A model generated the notes under the pieces. It saw only the letters and a list, made by a program, of their open reading frames with translations. It ran no database searches and was not told where the DNA came from. The position numbers were made by a program, and so were the translations under genes. From Streptacidiphilus jeojiense (lineage in GTDB: Bacteria > Actinomycetota > Actinomycetes > Streptomycetales > Streptomycetaceae), in NCBI RefSeq assembly GCF_000719095.1, contig NZ_JOEH01000009.1:1-64000 (forward strand): a stretch of 64,000 nt of DNA. Direction: 5' to 3'. This document shows positions 10,001 to 18,286 of this stretch, piece by piece. The stretch's first letter is position 1, and every line of letters begins with the position of its first letter.

Positions 10001-10226
10001 CCCGCAGCGCCCTCCGCAGCCGGGAGACCTGCGACTGCAGCGCGTTGCCGACGCCGTTCGGCGGGTCCTCCCCGTACAGCCCGTCGATCATCCGTTGGAC
10101 CGTGACGATCCGTCCGGCGTCCAGCGCGAGCAGCGCCAGCGCGGCTCTCCGCCCCGGTCCGCCGAGCGCGACCGGGGCCCCCTCGGCGTCCCACGCCTGC
10201 GTCGCGCCCAGAATCCCGAATCTCAC
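7068..10226 (-). CDS. SARP/AfsR-type transcriptional regulator with BTAD and NB-ARC domains
   Basis: Very large regulator of 1052 aa. An N-terminal winged-helix domain (starting MRFGILGATQ) and bacterial transcriptional activation domain occupy roughly residues 1-245. A low-complexity linker with GADGDGG repeats follows, then a STAND/NB-ARC ATPase (Walker A TGPGGTGKTR near 330; Walker B LLLVLDNCEQ). The rest is a TPR-rich helical C-terminus. The GTG at 10226 is preferred over 10244 because GGGAG lies about 9 nt upstream and SARPs usually begin MRFG. Such proteins activate secondary-metabolite or export genes; the adjacent DHA2 exporter is a plausible target. The linker-coding DNA contains a parS-like site. 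Confidence 0.9.
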   Translation of the reverse strand: MRFGILGATQAWDAEGAPVALGGPGRRAALALLALDAGRIVTVQRMIDGLYGEDPPNGVGNALQSQVSRLRRALRGAGSGGGAGGSGGGGDVIENHVAGYRLAVDREQVDVHRFARLAAQGREALGAGDPAKAAELLRDALALWRGPALADVGDAPFAGPQAVRLEEQWLTATEDRIEADLRLDDPRAVVPELRELVAAHPLRERLSTQLVRALHGSGQQAEALSAFADAREALADALGADPGPELAAAHLAVLRGPAADVSRGTSPRGVDRVPGRTAGGADGDGGADGDGGPERLALPVRLSGLVGRGEELAGVAALLREGRLVTLTGPGGTGKTRMAVETAARHPADSCFADLSGLAAGADLPQVVLSALGLRGSGLLGAHEGPAPLERLTSALAQRELLLVLDNCEQLIADAARLATDLLAACPGLSVLATSREALAITGERLFPVPALPEPAAVALFAERATAVRPDFELRRDAEAVAEICRRLDGLPLAIELAAARLRMLSPRQVADRLDDRFRLLTGGSRTAQPRQQTLRAVVDWSWELLPEAERGVLRRASVFSGGWTLDAAEAVCCTEADDVVELLGALVDKSLVGMEPDGDGEVRYRLLQTVRAYAGEKLAESGEEERTRQAHLRWFTGLAAEAGPLLRGADQLYWLRRLSADHDNFHAALGSAGPREALRLIGELSGYWLLRGLRFEGGPYARAALRSLPPEPVPGLEEEYAICVILGVQTPGGREALAEHYAVAEALMGRLRMSPCRLPAVLLLWAPITGAPADLDDIDLASAEQWLADPWYRGLMHIGNGFRAEYVLADMAVAEREFLAATAEFGALGDRWGRLMAAGELAVLSYRRGDAAASEQYSASALQLAHELGATEDIADQLYARAERRISSGELDAAVADCEESEALFRRVGAVDNVGRPRLLLATVARLRGDLRSARELCAGLLEAEAPGWFGGDWQRISVLLELSRISMAEGDPVAARGYLREALPVGVDIRNRPALAAAAEVVAELLRVEGQPERAEELSGVAGVLRGEGGSVEAAAQVLTEAAQEQGGGC
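9433..9446. other. parS-like centromere site inside the SARP gene
   Basis: GTTCCACGTGAAAC matches the ParB-binding consensus GTTTCACGTGAAAC at 13 of 14 positions and is nearly palindromic. On the gene strand it encodes Val-Ser-Arg-Gly within the linker between the BTAD and NB-ARC domains. Streptomyces chromosomes carry around twenty such sites near oriC. I saw no other comparable match in the window. Confidence 0.75.
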
Positions 10227-10317
10227 CCGACGATTCTCCCGCACGCCCCCACCGACCGTCGGAGAGATCGTCCACCCCGGCGGAACCTTCCGGCCCGGTG
10301 CGGCCGGCGAGAGCCGG

Positions 10318-11205
10318 TCAGCCCAGTTGGGCCAGGCCCTCGGTGGCGATCTTCTCGAAGACGGCGAGGTCGTTGGCGAAGATGGAGTCGGGGACCGGCC
10401 AGTGCACGACGATCTCGTCGATGCCCAGCGCCCGGTAGGTGCCGGCGTAGTCGACGAAGGCGTCGAGGGACTGCAGCGGCCGCTCGGCGGTGGAGCCCTG
10501 CAGCAGCATCCGGTCGATGGTCGCGTAGTCCCGGCCCCGGGCCTCGCAGGCGCTGCGGAGCTTGGCCAGCTGGGCCTCGATCACGGACGGTGCCTGGTCG
10601 ACGGGCACGTCGGCCGGGCCGCGCGGGTCGCCGTAGCTGACCCAGCCCTGGCCGTACTCGGCGGTGAGCCTCAGCCCGCGCGGTCCGGTGGCGGCCACGT
10701 AGAAGGGCACCCGGGGCTGCTGCACACAGCCGGGGATGTTGCGGGCCTCGACAGCGGAGTAGAACTCCCCCGAGCGGGTGGTGGAGTCATGCGTCAGCAG
10801 TTCGTCCAGCAGCGGCAGGAACTCGTCGAACCGGTCCGCCCGCTGCCGCGCGGTCCACTCGTCCTGCCCCAGCGCGGTCGCGTCGAACCCGGTCCCGCCC
10901 ACCCCGATGCCGACGGTCAGCCGCCCGCCCGAGATGTCGTCGACCGTCAGCAGTTCCTTGGCCAGCGTCACCGGATGCCGGAAGTTAGGCGAGGTCACCA
11001 GCGTCCCCAGCCGGAGCCGCTCGGTCGCGGTCGCGGCGGCCGTCAGCGTCGGGACCGCACCGAACCACGGCTCGTCCCGGAACGACCGCCACGACAGGTG
11101 GTCGTAGGTGTAGGCGGCGTGGAACCCCAGCTCCTCGGCCCGGCGCCAGACCTGCCGGCCTTCGGACCAGCGGTGGATCGGCAGAATCACAGTGCTCAGA
11201 CGCAT
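10318..11205 (-). CDS. LLM-class F420-dependent oxidoreductase
   Basis: Luciferase-like monooxygenase-fold protein of 295 aa, predicted to use reduced F420 (or FMN). Family features are the N-terminal MRLSTVILP strand, AEELGFHAAYTYDHLSW (the conserved substrate/cofactor His region), LRLGTLVTSPNFRHP, and GGRLTVGIGVGGTGFD. The ATG at 11205 starts the conserved region; AGGG lies upstream. Substrate unknown. It has its own short upstream region and is not obviously in an operon with the SARP gene. Confidence 0.88.
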   Translation of the reverse strand: MRLSTVILPIHRWSEGRQVWRRAEELGFHAAYTYDHLSWRSFRDEPWFGAVPTLTAAATATERLRLGTLVTSPNFRHPVTLAKELLTVDDISGGRLTVGIGVGGTGFDATALGQDEWTARQRADRFDEFLPLLDELLTHDSTTRSGEFYSAVEARNIPGCVQQPRVPFYVAATGPRGLRLTAEYGQGWVSYGDPRGPADVPVDQAPSVIEAQLAKLRSACEARGRDYATIDRMLLQGSTAERPLQSLDAFVDYAGTYRALGIDEIVVHWPVPDSIFANDLAVFEKIATEGLAQLG

Positions 11206-11281
11206 GGATCCGACCCTACGGGAACGCATGCGCTCGGGAGCACGGCTCTGCCCCCGTACGGATGACATGCGGTCCGGATTC

Positions 11282-13852
11282 TCAGGCGAAGTAGCCCTCG
11301 ACGTCGACGATCAGTTCGGTGCTGCCCTTGGAGCCGTTGTGGAACCAGACCCATCCGTTTGATCCGGTCGTGGCGACGTCGGCGTTGGCCACGGTCTCGC
11401 CCGCGGTGAAGTTGACGTTGGACGTCGTCGGGGCCGATGACTCCGTCGGGGTCAGCGACATGAATCCGGCGGCCTTCGGACCGGTGACGGTCGTGTTCAG
11501 CAGTGCGGCTTCGGGCATGTGGTAACTGCCGTCCCTGCCCGACATCGAGAGGGACTCGCCGACGCCCAGGCTGAGGCTCAGGCCCGGTGTCAGCGGACTG
11601 TCGACCGGGGTTCCCTGCGTGCCGGGCTCGGACCGGCTGTCGTACAGCCGGGTCTGGTCCGGGAAGAAGCTGAGGCCTTCCCCCTGCTGGTAGTAGCCCT
11701 GCAGATCGGCGATGAGGTCCACCGGTCGGCTCGAGCCGTTGTAGAGGGTGACTGTTCCATCGGTGCCGACCGGGACGGTGACCAAGTTGGGCACAGTGCT
11801 TCCAGCCGTGAAGTCCAGGTTGGAGGCCGTGGGCAGAGCGGTGCCGCCCGGGTAGGCGGTGATGAAGCCGGCCGCGGTGGCACCGGTCTCGGTGGTGTTC
11901 ATCACCACCGCCGTGACGCCGGTGCGGGGGATGCCGTCGGTACCGGTGATCTGGACGGTGACGGTGCCCCTGGCCGGGACCTGCCCGGCGTGGCGGGCGA
12001 CGTTGGTGGTGCGGGTGTCCAGCAGGCGCTTGGGCGTGGTTGGCAGGTACCCGTTGGCGGCCGACTGGGTGTAGTAGCCCTGGAGGTCGGCGACCACCTG
12101 CACGGTCCCACTGGATCCGTTGTAGAAGTCCACATAGCCGTTGGCCGCCACCGGGACGGTGACCTGGTTGGCGACGGTTCCGCCACGGGGGTAGTTCAGG
12201 AAGGACGTGCTGGACGAGCCGCCGTCCGCGTAGCCGGACAGGTAGCCGGCCGCCGTGGGGCCCGTCGCCGTCACATTGAGGACGGCCGCCGTGACCGGGC
12301 CGGTCGGCAGACCAACACCCTGCGCGACCTGCAACCGGACCTTGGCGTGCGCGGCCACCGGCGTGGTCCCGTCGCGGGTGTCGAGCAGTCGGCGCGGGGT
12401 GAGCGGTACGTAATCGCTTCCCGGTGGGGTGACCGTGCGGGTGTACGTCGCCGACTGGCCGGCCGCTGTTTCGCTGAAGACGAGTTGGTAGCTGCCCGCC
12501 CTCGCATAGGTGTGCGTGATCGTCGGACTGGTGGACGTGTGCGAGCTGCCGGTGGTGCTGGTCCCGTCGCCCCAGTTCACGGTGTAGCTGTCGGCCACGT
12601 TCAGGTCGGCGGTCACCAGGGGCTGGAACATGACCTCGTGAGTGCTGTTCCACCACAGCTCGGTGAGGTCCTTGTTCGTCGTCAGGCAGAGCGGCAGTTG
12701 GACGGCGCCGCGGTCGTAGGCGTCAGCGTCGGGAGCGGTGCGGCCCGCCGCGATACTGGCGATTCGTGGCGCGCCGTTGATGTCGGTGGTGAGTTCGCCT
12801 GGTGCGAGCGGGTCGGCCGAATCGATCACCGGTGAGCCGCTGCCCGGTGTCGGCGTCACGCTGCACGCCGTGCCGTTGTTGACGTACTCGGGGTTGGACG
12901 CGAGGTCGTGCCCGCCCTGCCCGGTGGCCGCGTTGAAGGCGGCGCCGCTGGTGTATCCCGTTCCGCCCCAGGTGTAGAGCGCCCCTCCACCGGGGGAGTA
13001 GATGTCGTTGTAGTCGGCGGTCGTGCCGGAGATGGAGTCCGTCGAGACCTCCATCCCGGTCTTGACGGGCGAGGTGCAGTAGGCGACTGCTCCGAGGGAC
13101 GGCGTGAGCACGTTGTTCTCGACCACTGAGTTGACCGATCCCCCGGAGAGGTCGATCTCCGCCCCGGCGCAGGGCGTCTGCAGAGTGTTGCTGACCACGT
13201 CGGTACCCGGGGCACCGTCGACCGAGAGGATCGGCGTGCCGACCGCATCGGTCGAGCTGTCGAGCAAGTTGGTGGTGATGACGATGCCGGTCGATCCGGG
13301 ATCGACGACGACGGCTGACGCCCGGTCGCCGTACACCCAGTTCCGGCTCACTGTGACGTCAGAGGAATCGCCGCTCAGGTGTACGCCGTCGGTCCCTTGG
13401 GAGGGAAGGACATAGAGGCTGTCGAGCGTGACGTTCTGCGAACCGCTGACGGTGACGCCGCCCACGGTGGTCTCGATGCCCCGGACCAGCACATGGGAGG
13501 CCCCGCTGAGGCTGATGCTCCTGACCTTCGGCTGCTGCTCGAAGGCCGGGTACTCAGAGGTGATGGTGATCGGTGCGGCAGCCGTCCCCGAGCCGGTGAC
13601 GCTGACGTTCTCGGCGTAAGCGGCGCTCCTGCCCTCCAGGATCACGGTGTCCCCGGGCCCGGCCGCGTCGACAGCCGCCTGCACCGTGCAGAACGGAACC
13701 GCCTGGGTCCCCGTCCCGCTGGGACTGCAGGCGGAACTCTTCGCCACGTAGAGGGTTCTGCCGGTCGTGCCATCGGCATGGGCGACCAGTGGTGCTGCCG
13801 CCACGCCGAGCACCGTGACAGCAGAAACCACTCCAAGTCTCGTTATTCGCAA
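11282..13852 (-). CDS. secreted beta-helix / PKD / RLLDTR-repeat surface protein (paralogue 1)
   Basis: Exported protein of 856 aa. After a signal peptide ending near AHA, a segment with LYVAKSS...PFCTVQAAVDAAGPGDTV begins a right-handed parallel beta-helix (about 30-390). One PKD-like domain follows (WGDGT, about 400-475). Three repeats of roughly 120-130 aa start at about 480, 600 and 724; each opens with R(L/I)LDTR-like residues (the last as RLYDSR) and closes with D(L/V)xGY(Y/F). There is no sortase motif or TM anchor. The domain order resembles cell-surface carbohydrate-binding or adhesive proteins; no catalytic residues are recognised. The start is TTG with GGGGGG 5 nt upstream. Paralogues lie at 32673-35537 and 35578-38406. 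Confidence 0.8.
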   Translation of the reverse strand: MRITRLGVVSAVTVLGVAAAPLVAHADGTTGRTLYVAKSSACSPSGTGTQAVPFCTVQAAVDAAGPGDTVILEGRSAAYAENVSVTGSGTAAAPITITSEYPAFEQQPKVRSISLSGASHVLVRGIETTVGGVTVSGSQNVTLDSLYVLPSQGTDGVHLSGDSSDVTVSRNWVYGDRASAVVVDPGSTGIVITTNLLDSSTDAVGTPILSVDGAPGTDVVSNTLQTPCAGAEIDLSGGSVNSVVENNVLTPSLGAVAYCTSPVKTGMEVSTDSISGTTADYNDIYSPGGGALYTWGGTGYTSGAAFNAATGQGGHDLASNPEYVNNGTACSVTPTPGSGSPVIDSADPLAPGELTTDINGAPRIASIAAGRTAPDADAYDRGAVQLPLCLTTNKDLTELWWNSTHEVMFQPLVTADLNVADSYTVNWGDGTSTTGSSHTSTSPTITHTYARAGSYQLVFSETAAGQSATYTRTVTPPGSDYVPLTPRRLLDTRDGTTPVAAHAKVRLQVAQGVGLPTGPVTAAVLNVTATGPTAAGYLSGYADGGSSSTSFLNYPRGGTVANQVTVPVAANGYVDFYNGSSGTVQVVADLQGYYTQSAANGYLPTTPKRLLDTRTTNVARHAGQVPARGTVTVQITGTDGIPRTGVTAVVMNTTETGATAAGFITAYPGGTALPTASNLDFTAGSTVPNLVTVPVGTDGTVTLYNGSSRPVDLIADLQGYYQQGEGLSFFPDQTRLYDSRSEPGTQGTPVDSPLTPGLSLSLGVGESLSMSGRDGSYHMPEAALLNTTVTGPKAAGFMSLTPTESSAPTTSNVNFTAGETVANADVATTGSNGWVWFHNGSKGSTELIVDVEGYFA

Positions 13853-14034
13853 CGCAACCCCCCAATGGTCCCCGCGTGTTCCCGACAGGAATCACAGGAG
13901 TAGTTCTACGCGCACCCGCCTCCCGGCCGTTCACCGCCCCGGCACCTTCGGCGATGAACTCTCGCAGGAACAGGAGGATTCCGGGCAACTGCGGCCCAAG
14001 CGAACTGTCGAGAACCGCACGAGCGGGTCCGACC

Positions 14035-14427
14035 TCACGGGAGCGTCCCGCCGTCGTAGGCAAGGCGGGCCGTCTCGACGCTGTCGAGGTGGTCGGCGGA
14101 CCATTCCGCGAGCTTGGCGAAGAGCGGGGCCAGGCTCCGACCCAGCTCGCTGATCTCGTACTCCACCCGTGGCGGCACCTCGGGGTGGTAGGTGCGCAGG
14201 ACCAGGCCGTCGCGTTCCAGCTGGCGCAGCCGCTGGGTCAGCACCTTGGGGGTGACCGTGCCGATGTGCCGCTGGAGCTCCACGAAGCGCATGCGGCCCT
14301 CCCGGTGCAGGGTCCAGAGGATCGGGGTGGTCCAGCGGCTGAAGACGATGTCGACCACCGGGGTGATCGGACAGGCCAGCCGGGCGTCGTCCGACCCTGC
14401 TGACGTCCAGCTCTCCTGCTTGCTCAT
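14035..14427 (-). CDS. HxlR-family transcriptional regulator
   Basis: Winged-helix regulator of 130 aa. The hallmark N-terminal CPITPVVDIVFSRW carries the conserved redox-candidate Cys. The winged helix follows: LQRHIGTVTPKVLTQRLRQLERDGLVLR. The start MSKQES is chosen over an ATG 12 nt upstream. It is divergent from the NAD(P)-binding protein gene at 14586, with a shared 158-bp promoter region. HxlR proteins often repress such neighbours in response to quinones or aldehydes; that function here is inferred. Confidence 0.88.
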   Translation of the reverse strand: MSKQESWTSAGSDDARLACPITPVVDIVFSRWTTPILWTLHREGRMRFVELQRHIGTVTPKVLTQRLRQLERDGLVLRTYHPEVPPRVEYEISELGRSLAPLFAKLAEWSADHLDSVETARLAYDGGTLP

Positions 14428-14454
14428 CCGGCTCCGCATCCCTTCGGCATAGCC

Positions 14455-14478
14455 ACTATCTCCTAGGTACCTACTATC
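14455..14478. promoter_or_regulatory. candidate HxlR operator between divergent genes
   Basis: Contains a perfect 10-bp palindrome TAGGTACCTA (14464-14473) bracketed by a direct repeat ACTATC (14455-14460 and 14473-14478). It lies 28-51 bp upstream of the HxlR start and within the shared divergent promoter, as expected for an autoregulatory operator. Confidence 0.5.
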
Positions 14479-14585
14479 CCGACGATGTTAGCTTCGTCCA
14501 GTCGCCGCGGGGAAGCAATCGGGGCGGCGACAACTCCGCCTGTTCCGGCGTGAGTTGACCCGACGAATACACAGAGGTGTTGATC

Positions 14586-15431
14586 ATGATCGTAGTCACG
14601 GGAGCCACCGGCAACGTCGGACGACCGCTGGTGCGGGCACTCGCGGCGGCCGGTGCGCAGGTCACGGCGGTGTCCCGGGCGAACCCCGGCGATCCGTTGC
14701 CGGAGCGGGTCCGGCACCGCGCGGCGGACCTGAACGACGCCGAGACCCTGCGGCCGGTCCTGGACGGTGCCGAAGCGCTGTTCCTGCACGACGGCGGCGG
14801 AGGCACGCAGGGGTTCAGCGTGCCGGACCTCCTCGACGTCGCCAAGGCCGGCGGGGTCCGGCGGGTGGTGCTGCTGTCCTCCCAGGGGGTCGGCACCCGG
14901 CCGGAGTCGGTCTCGCACGGGGTGGTCGGGCGGGCCAGGGAGGACGCGGTCCGGCAGTCGGGGCTGGAGTGGACCGTGCTGCGGGCCGGCGGGTTCGACT
15001 CCAACGCCTACGCCTGGGCGGAGTCGGTACGGACCCGACGGACCGTCAGCGCTCCGTTCGGCGACGTCGGCCTGCCGACCGTCGACCCGGACGACATCGC
15101 CGAGGTCGCCGCGGCGGTGCTGCTCGGGCAGGGACACGGCGGCCAGGTGTACGAGCTGACCGGGCCTGCGGCCGTAACGCCGCGGCAGCAGGCCGAGGCG
15201 ATCGGCGCGGCGCTGGGCGAGCCGGTCCGCTTCGTCGAACTGACCGCGGATCAGGCCCGCGAGCAGATGCTGCGGTTCATGCCCGAGCCCGTGGTCGCGA
15301 CCACGCTGGACATCCTCGGCGCCCCGACCGCCGCCGAGCTGCGGACCAGTCCCGACATCGAGCGGATCCTCGGCCGTCCGGCCGGGACCTTCGCCGGCTG
15401 GGCGGAGCGCAACGTCGCGGCCTTCGGCTGA
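14586..15431 (+). CDS. NmrA/SDR-a5-like NAD(P)-binding protein
   Basis: Atypical short-chain dehydrogenase-like protein of 281 aa. The N-terminal MIVVTGATGNVGRPLVRAL is the glycine-rich NAD(P) loop of the NmrA/azoreductase-like (QOR2-type) group. There is no canonical YxxxK catalytic pair. The C-terminal part resembles quinone-oxidoreductase/NmrA proteins (PRQQAEAIGAALG). The ATG at 14586 has GAGG about 8 nt upstream. Divergent HxlR partner: probably a regulated quinone- or stress-response pair. Confidence 0.85.
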   Translation: MIVVTGATGNVGRPLVRALAAAGAQVTAVSRANPGDPLPERVRHRAADLNDAETLRPVLDGAEALFLHDGGGGTQGFSVPDLLDVAKAGGVRRVVLLSSQGVGTRPESVSHGVVGRAREDAVRQSGLEWTVLRAGGFDSNAYAWAESVRTRRTVSAPFGDVGLPTVDPDDIAEVAAAVLLGQGHGGQVYELTGPAAVTPRQQAEAIGAALGEPVRFVELTADQAREQMLRFMPEPVVATTLDILGAPTAAELRTSPDIERILGRPAGTFAGWAERNVAAFG

Positions 15432-15557
15432 CCACCGGCCCCCGCCGCCCCAACGGGCTTGCCCGGCAAGGCAACCATTCCGGTTTCCCGGGCCACTTGG
15501 GGGTACGGCGCGCACCGAGCGGGCCGTATCCGCCAGAGACGGACCCAGGGAGCGCGC

Positions 15558-17144
15558 ATGGCCGGCACACGACGCAGGAGCCACGGCAGGGGATGGCGAC
15601 GCGGGACCGTCGTGGTCCTCCTCGCGGCGGTGGCGACCGCCGTGGGGGTGTCCGTGCACGCGGCCACGGGGGGAGCGCCGCACGAACGCGCGGTGGGCAA
15701 TGTGGCGGGAGTCGCCGAGGCGAGCCGCGCCGCCGCCGGGTCGGTGTCGTCGTCGCTCTCGTCGTCATCGTCGAAGACGCCGACCCCGCCGTCCAAGCGG
15801 CCCTCCAAGTCCGCCGCAGCCGTCGCGTCGGGCGCCGCCGCCTCGGCTGCCGCGTCCGCAGCCGCCGTCTCCGCCGCCACGCCGCTGGCCCAGCGGATCA
15901 GCAGCACGACGCTCACCCTCTCCAGTCCACTGCACTATCTGGAGCAGGGCTACAACGAGACGCCCCAGTGGACCCGGGTCGCCGTCGCCGCCGCGCCCGG
16001 CGGCAAGGTCCAGGTCGCCTGGCCGGCCGCGAACGGCATCCATGTCACCCCGCTCGGGACGAACCTGACCCGCAGCGGCGCGGACACCGTGGTCGCCGGG
16101 GCCCAGGAGGTCGGCGGGCTGGTGGCCCACGACGACGGCTTCGCGCTGCTCACCAGGGTCGCCGACAGCAACAAGTGGAACGAGACCGCCGCCGCGCTGA
16201 TCCGCTACCGCAACGGCGCCCGGGCCTTCACCGACAAGCTGACCGGAACCGCCAGCGACGACACCGCACCGGTCCTCGACGGCCAACTCGCCTGGAACGG
16301 CACCGAGTACGGCGCCTACTTCGTGGTGCACGGCGCGGGCGGATTCGCGGACGGGCACTTCGGCGACAAACTGGTCTACACGGGCGCGACCGGAACCCGG
16401 CTGAGCGGCGGCTGGAGCTGGGGCTGCAGCCACAACGAGGGCATCGCCCTCTACCCGGAGAAGTCCGCCCCGTTCACCTCGGTCTGCCTGGACGACTGGC
16501 GCTCCGGACTGTTCGTCAGTACCGGAATCGGAGCCCCGGACATGGCACCGGTGCTGGGGCGGGAACAGTGCTGGGCGGGCTACTGCGGCGGGGCCTTCCC
16601 GGACGGAACCGGGGCGATCGTCAAGTCGGCGGCGGGCCGCTACGCCGTCGCCCTGGCCTCCCGCGGAGCCGCTTCGGCGGTGAAGAACGCCGCCGACACC
16701 AGCGGCCGCGGCTGGACGGTGACCCCGCGCTGGAACACCCACCAGGTCGCCGTGGACTTCCTCGGCAACTCCTCCACCCCCAGCGGGAAGACCGTCTACC
16801 TGACCGACGACCCGGGCACCGACCACGTCAACGTCCGCATCGCGCCGTACGGCGGGAGCCGACTGCTGGTCTCCTGGGAGTCGGTGACCGGGGCCAAATG
16901 CGCCAGCGGCACCTGCACCGGCAGCTTCGGCGGAACCCACCTGGAACTGATCGACTACACCGGCAAGGTGGTCACCCCCGCGGTGGTGGTCCCCGAGCAC
17001 ATCTCCGGAGACATCGCGGTGCTCCCGGACGGCGACCTCGCCTGGGCCTCGGTCAAGGCCGCGCCGAACTACTCGGCGGCATTGGGGACTTCCCCCAGCA
17101 CCACGACGCTCTCCGTCTCCAGGATGCGGCTGGTCGGTGGTTGA
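15558..17144 (+). CDS. secreted protein of unknown function, beta-propeller-like
   Basis: Exported protein of 528 aa. A basic N-terminus (MAGTRRRSHGRG) and hydrophobic core (VVVLLAAVATAVGVSV) form a signal or anchor, followed by a Ser/Ala/Lys-rich linker to about residue 115. The mature part has repeated short beta-strand-rich segments with recurring patterns such as GKVQVAWP, DGQLAWNGTEYGAYF and DGDLAWASVK, suggesting a propeller. Several Cys occur (CSHNEG, SVCLDDW, EQCWAGYCGG, CASGTC) that could form disulfides. The ATG has AGGGAG upstream. No family recognised. Its neighbour downstream is the four-gene membrane-protein cluster, beyond a 250-bp gap. Confidence 0.75.
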   Translation: MAGTRRRSHGRGWRRGTVVVLLAAVATAVGVSVHAATGGAPHERAVGNVAGVAEASRAAAGSVSSSLSSSSSKTPTPPSKRPSKSAAAVASGAAASAAASAAAVSAATPLAQRISSTTLTLSSPLHYLEQGYNETPQWTRVAVAAAPGGKVQVAWPAANGIHVTPLGTNLTRSGADTVVAGAQEVGGLVAHDDGFALLTRVADSNKWNETAAALIRYRNGARAFTDKLTGTASDDTAPVLDGQLAWNGTEYGAYFVVHGAGGFADGHFGDKLVYTGATGTRLSGGWSWGCSHNEGIALYPEKSAPFTSVCLDDWRSGLFVSTGIGAPDMAPVLGREQCWAGYCGGAFPDGTGAIVKSAAGRYAVALASRGAASAVKNAADTSGRGWTVTPRWNTHQVAVDFLGNSSTPSGKTVYLTDDPGTDHVNVRIAPYGGSRLLVSWESVTGAKCASGTCTGSFGGTHLELIDYTGKVVTPAVVVPEHISGDIAVLPDGDLAWASVKAAPNYSAALGTSPSTTTLSVSRMRLVGG

Positions 17145-17171
17145 GCGGGATCCCGCCGAATTCCGGCGGAT
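17145..17171 (+). terminator. GC-rich inverted repeats after the secreted-protein gene
   Basis: The palindrome GCGGGATCCCGC overlaps an inverted repeat CCGCCG / CGGCGG directly after the stop. This is a plausible weak terminator. The 200 bp beyond it is noticeably AT-richer and probably holds the promoter of the next operon. Confidence 0.4.
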
Positions 17172-17396
17172 TCGCATAAGGGGCGGAAGGGGTTATTCCA
17201 CAACGCAATTCCCTTGGCGCAGCGGTATTGCGTATCGATCCTATAAACGAGTTGTGCGGTAGGTAAGGAGATGGACATCATTGCTGTTCGTGCCCCTGCC
17301 AATCCTCTCCTGGCGGTTGCGGCGCGTTCGGCCTCCCCAGGGTGGGAATGAGGCGAATCACCATTCTGTGGGGTTGTCGTGGGGGAAAGCGAAGAC

Positions 17397-18221
17397 GTGT
17401 CCGGTGTGCCCCAGGGCGGCTACTATCCGCCCGTTCCGCCGCCACCGGTGGGATATGCGGCAGCCCCGGCCGAACCCCCGGCGCCTGGCTCGCGCAAGGG
17501 TCGACGGGTGGCCCTGGCCGTCACCTGCTGGCTGGTGATCGCAGCGGGTACGGCCACCGGCGTGGTGCTGGTGGGCGACGGCGGCGGTACCACGCAGGCC
17601 GCCGCGGCGGCACTGCCCAGCGCGAGCGCCTCGCCCTCGGCGGCGGCCAGCAGCTCGGCACCGGTGATCGCCCCCACGCCGACGGTCGCGCCCAGCCCCA
17701 GCTCCACCGTGAAGGGCACCGTCCAGGGCTCCACGCACAGCGGTGACCTGCGCTTCTTCCTGCTACCCGTGCCCTCGGACGCCGAGGCGTACGGCGACTC
17801 CGACGGCAACAAGATGACTGTCGCCGACATCGCCAAGACCCTGGGGAACCCCACCACCAGCAAGAAGATCCTCAACGAGTACGGCTGCTCCGGCGGCGCG
17901 TACCGCAGCTACCGCAGCAACGACGGCACGGTCACCGTCGACGTCCAACTGCTGCACTTCGACGGCTCCGGCCACGCCGGTGATTGGGCGTCAGGACTGA
18001 CCTTCGGCAAGGGCAAGGAGTTCAGCGTCTCCGGGATCGACAACGGCAGGGGCATCGCCTTCGACCCGGCCACCGCCGACGGCGACGGCGAGTTGCTCGG
18101 GATCTCCCATGTCGGCGACGTCGAGTACGAGATCACCGTCTCCGGGACCGGGAAGCTGGCCCACTCGCTGCTGACCCCGCTGATGAAGCGCGAGGAGCAG
18201 CGGCTCAGCACCGGCCACTGA
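17397..18221 (+). CDS. single-pass membrane protein with extracellular LLLPxP-motif domain (cluster member 1)
   Basis: Membrane protein of 274 aa with a cytoplasmic Pro/Tyr-rich tail (GGYYPPVPPPPVGY), basic stop-transfer residues, one TM segment (about 37-57), an Ala/Ser/Pro linker and an extracellular domain. The shared motif appears here as DLRFFLLPVP (about 116). The domain ends in a helix with LMKREEQRL. The GTG at 17397 has GGGGGAAAG 8 nt upstream; a GTG at 17379 in the same frame is possible. It is first of four tandem paralogues (to 21152). No known family recognised. The tail resembles proline-rich cytoplasmic segments of actinobacterial sensor or envelope proteins. Confidence 0.75.
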   Translation: MSGVPQGGYYPPVPPPPVGYAAAPAEPPAPGSRKGRRVALAVTCWLVIAAGTATGVVLVGDGGGTTQAAAAALPSASASPSAAASSSAPVIAPTPTVAPSPSSTVKGTVQGSTHSGDLRFFLLPVPSDAEAYGDSDGNKMTVADIAKTLGNPTTSKKILNEYGCSGGAYRSYRSNDGTVTVDVQLLHFDGSGHAGDWASGLTFGKGKEFSVSGIDNGRGIAFDPATADGDGELLGISHVGDVEYEITVSGTGKLAHSLLTPLMKREEQRLSTGH

Positions 18222-18286
18222 GGCGCAGGTGCGCTGCCGCGCCTTCCCGAACTCCCTTCCCAGACCGTCCCGTGGAGGACCGACCG

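Noticed and set aside
8743..11265. 840-codon plus-strand open frame
   Set aside because: Ser/Arg/Pro-rich translation, antisense to the SARP and LLM genes; no domain and no ribosome-binding site.
17271..17351. 26-codon ORF starting at ATG after AAGGAG upstream of the four-gene cluster
   Set aside because: The AAGGAG directly abuts the ATG, leaving no spacing, and the peptide is not recognisable; could be a leader peptide but unsupported.
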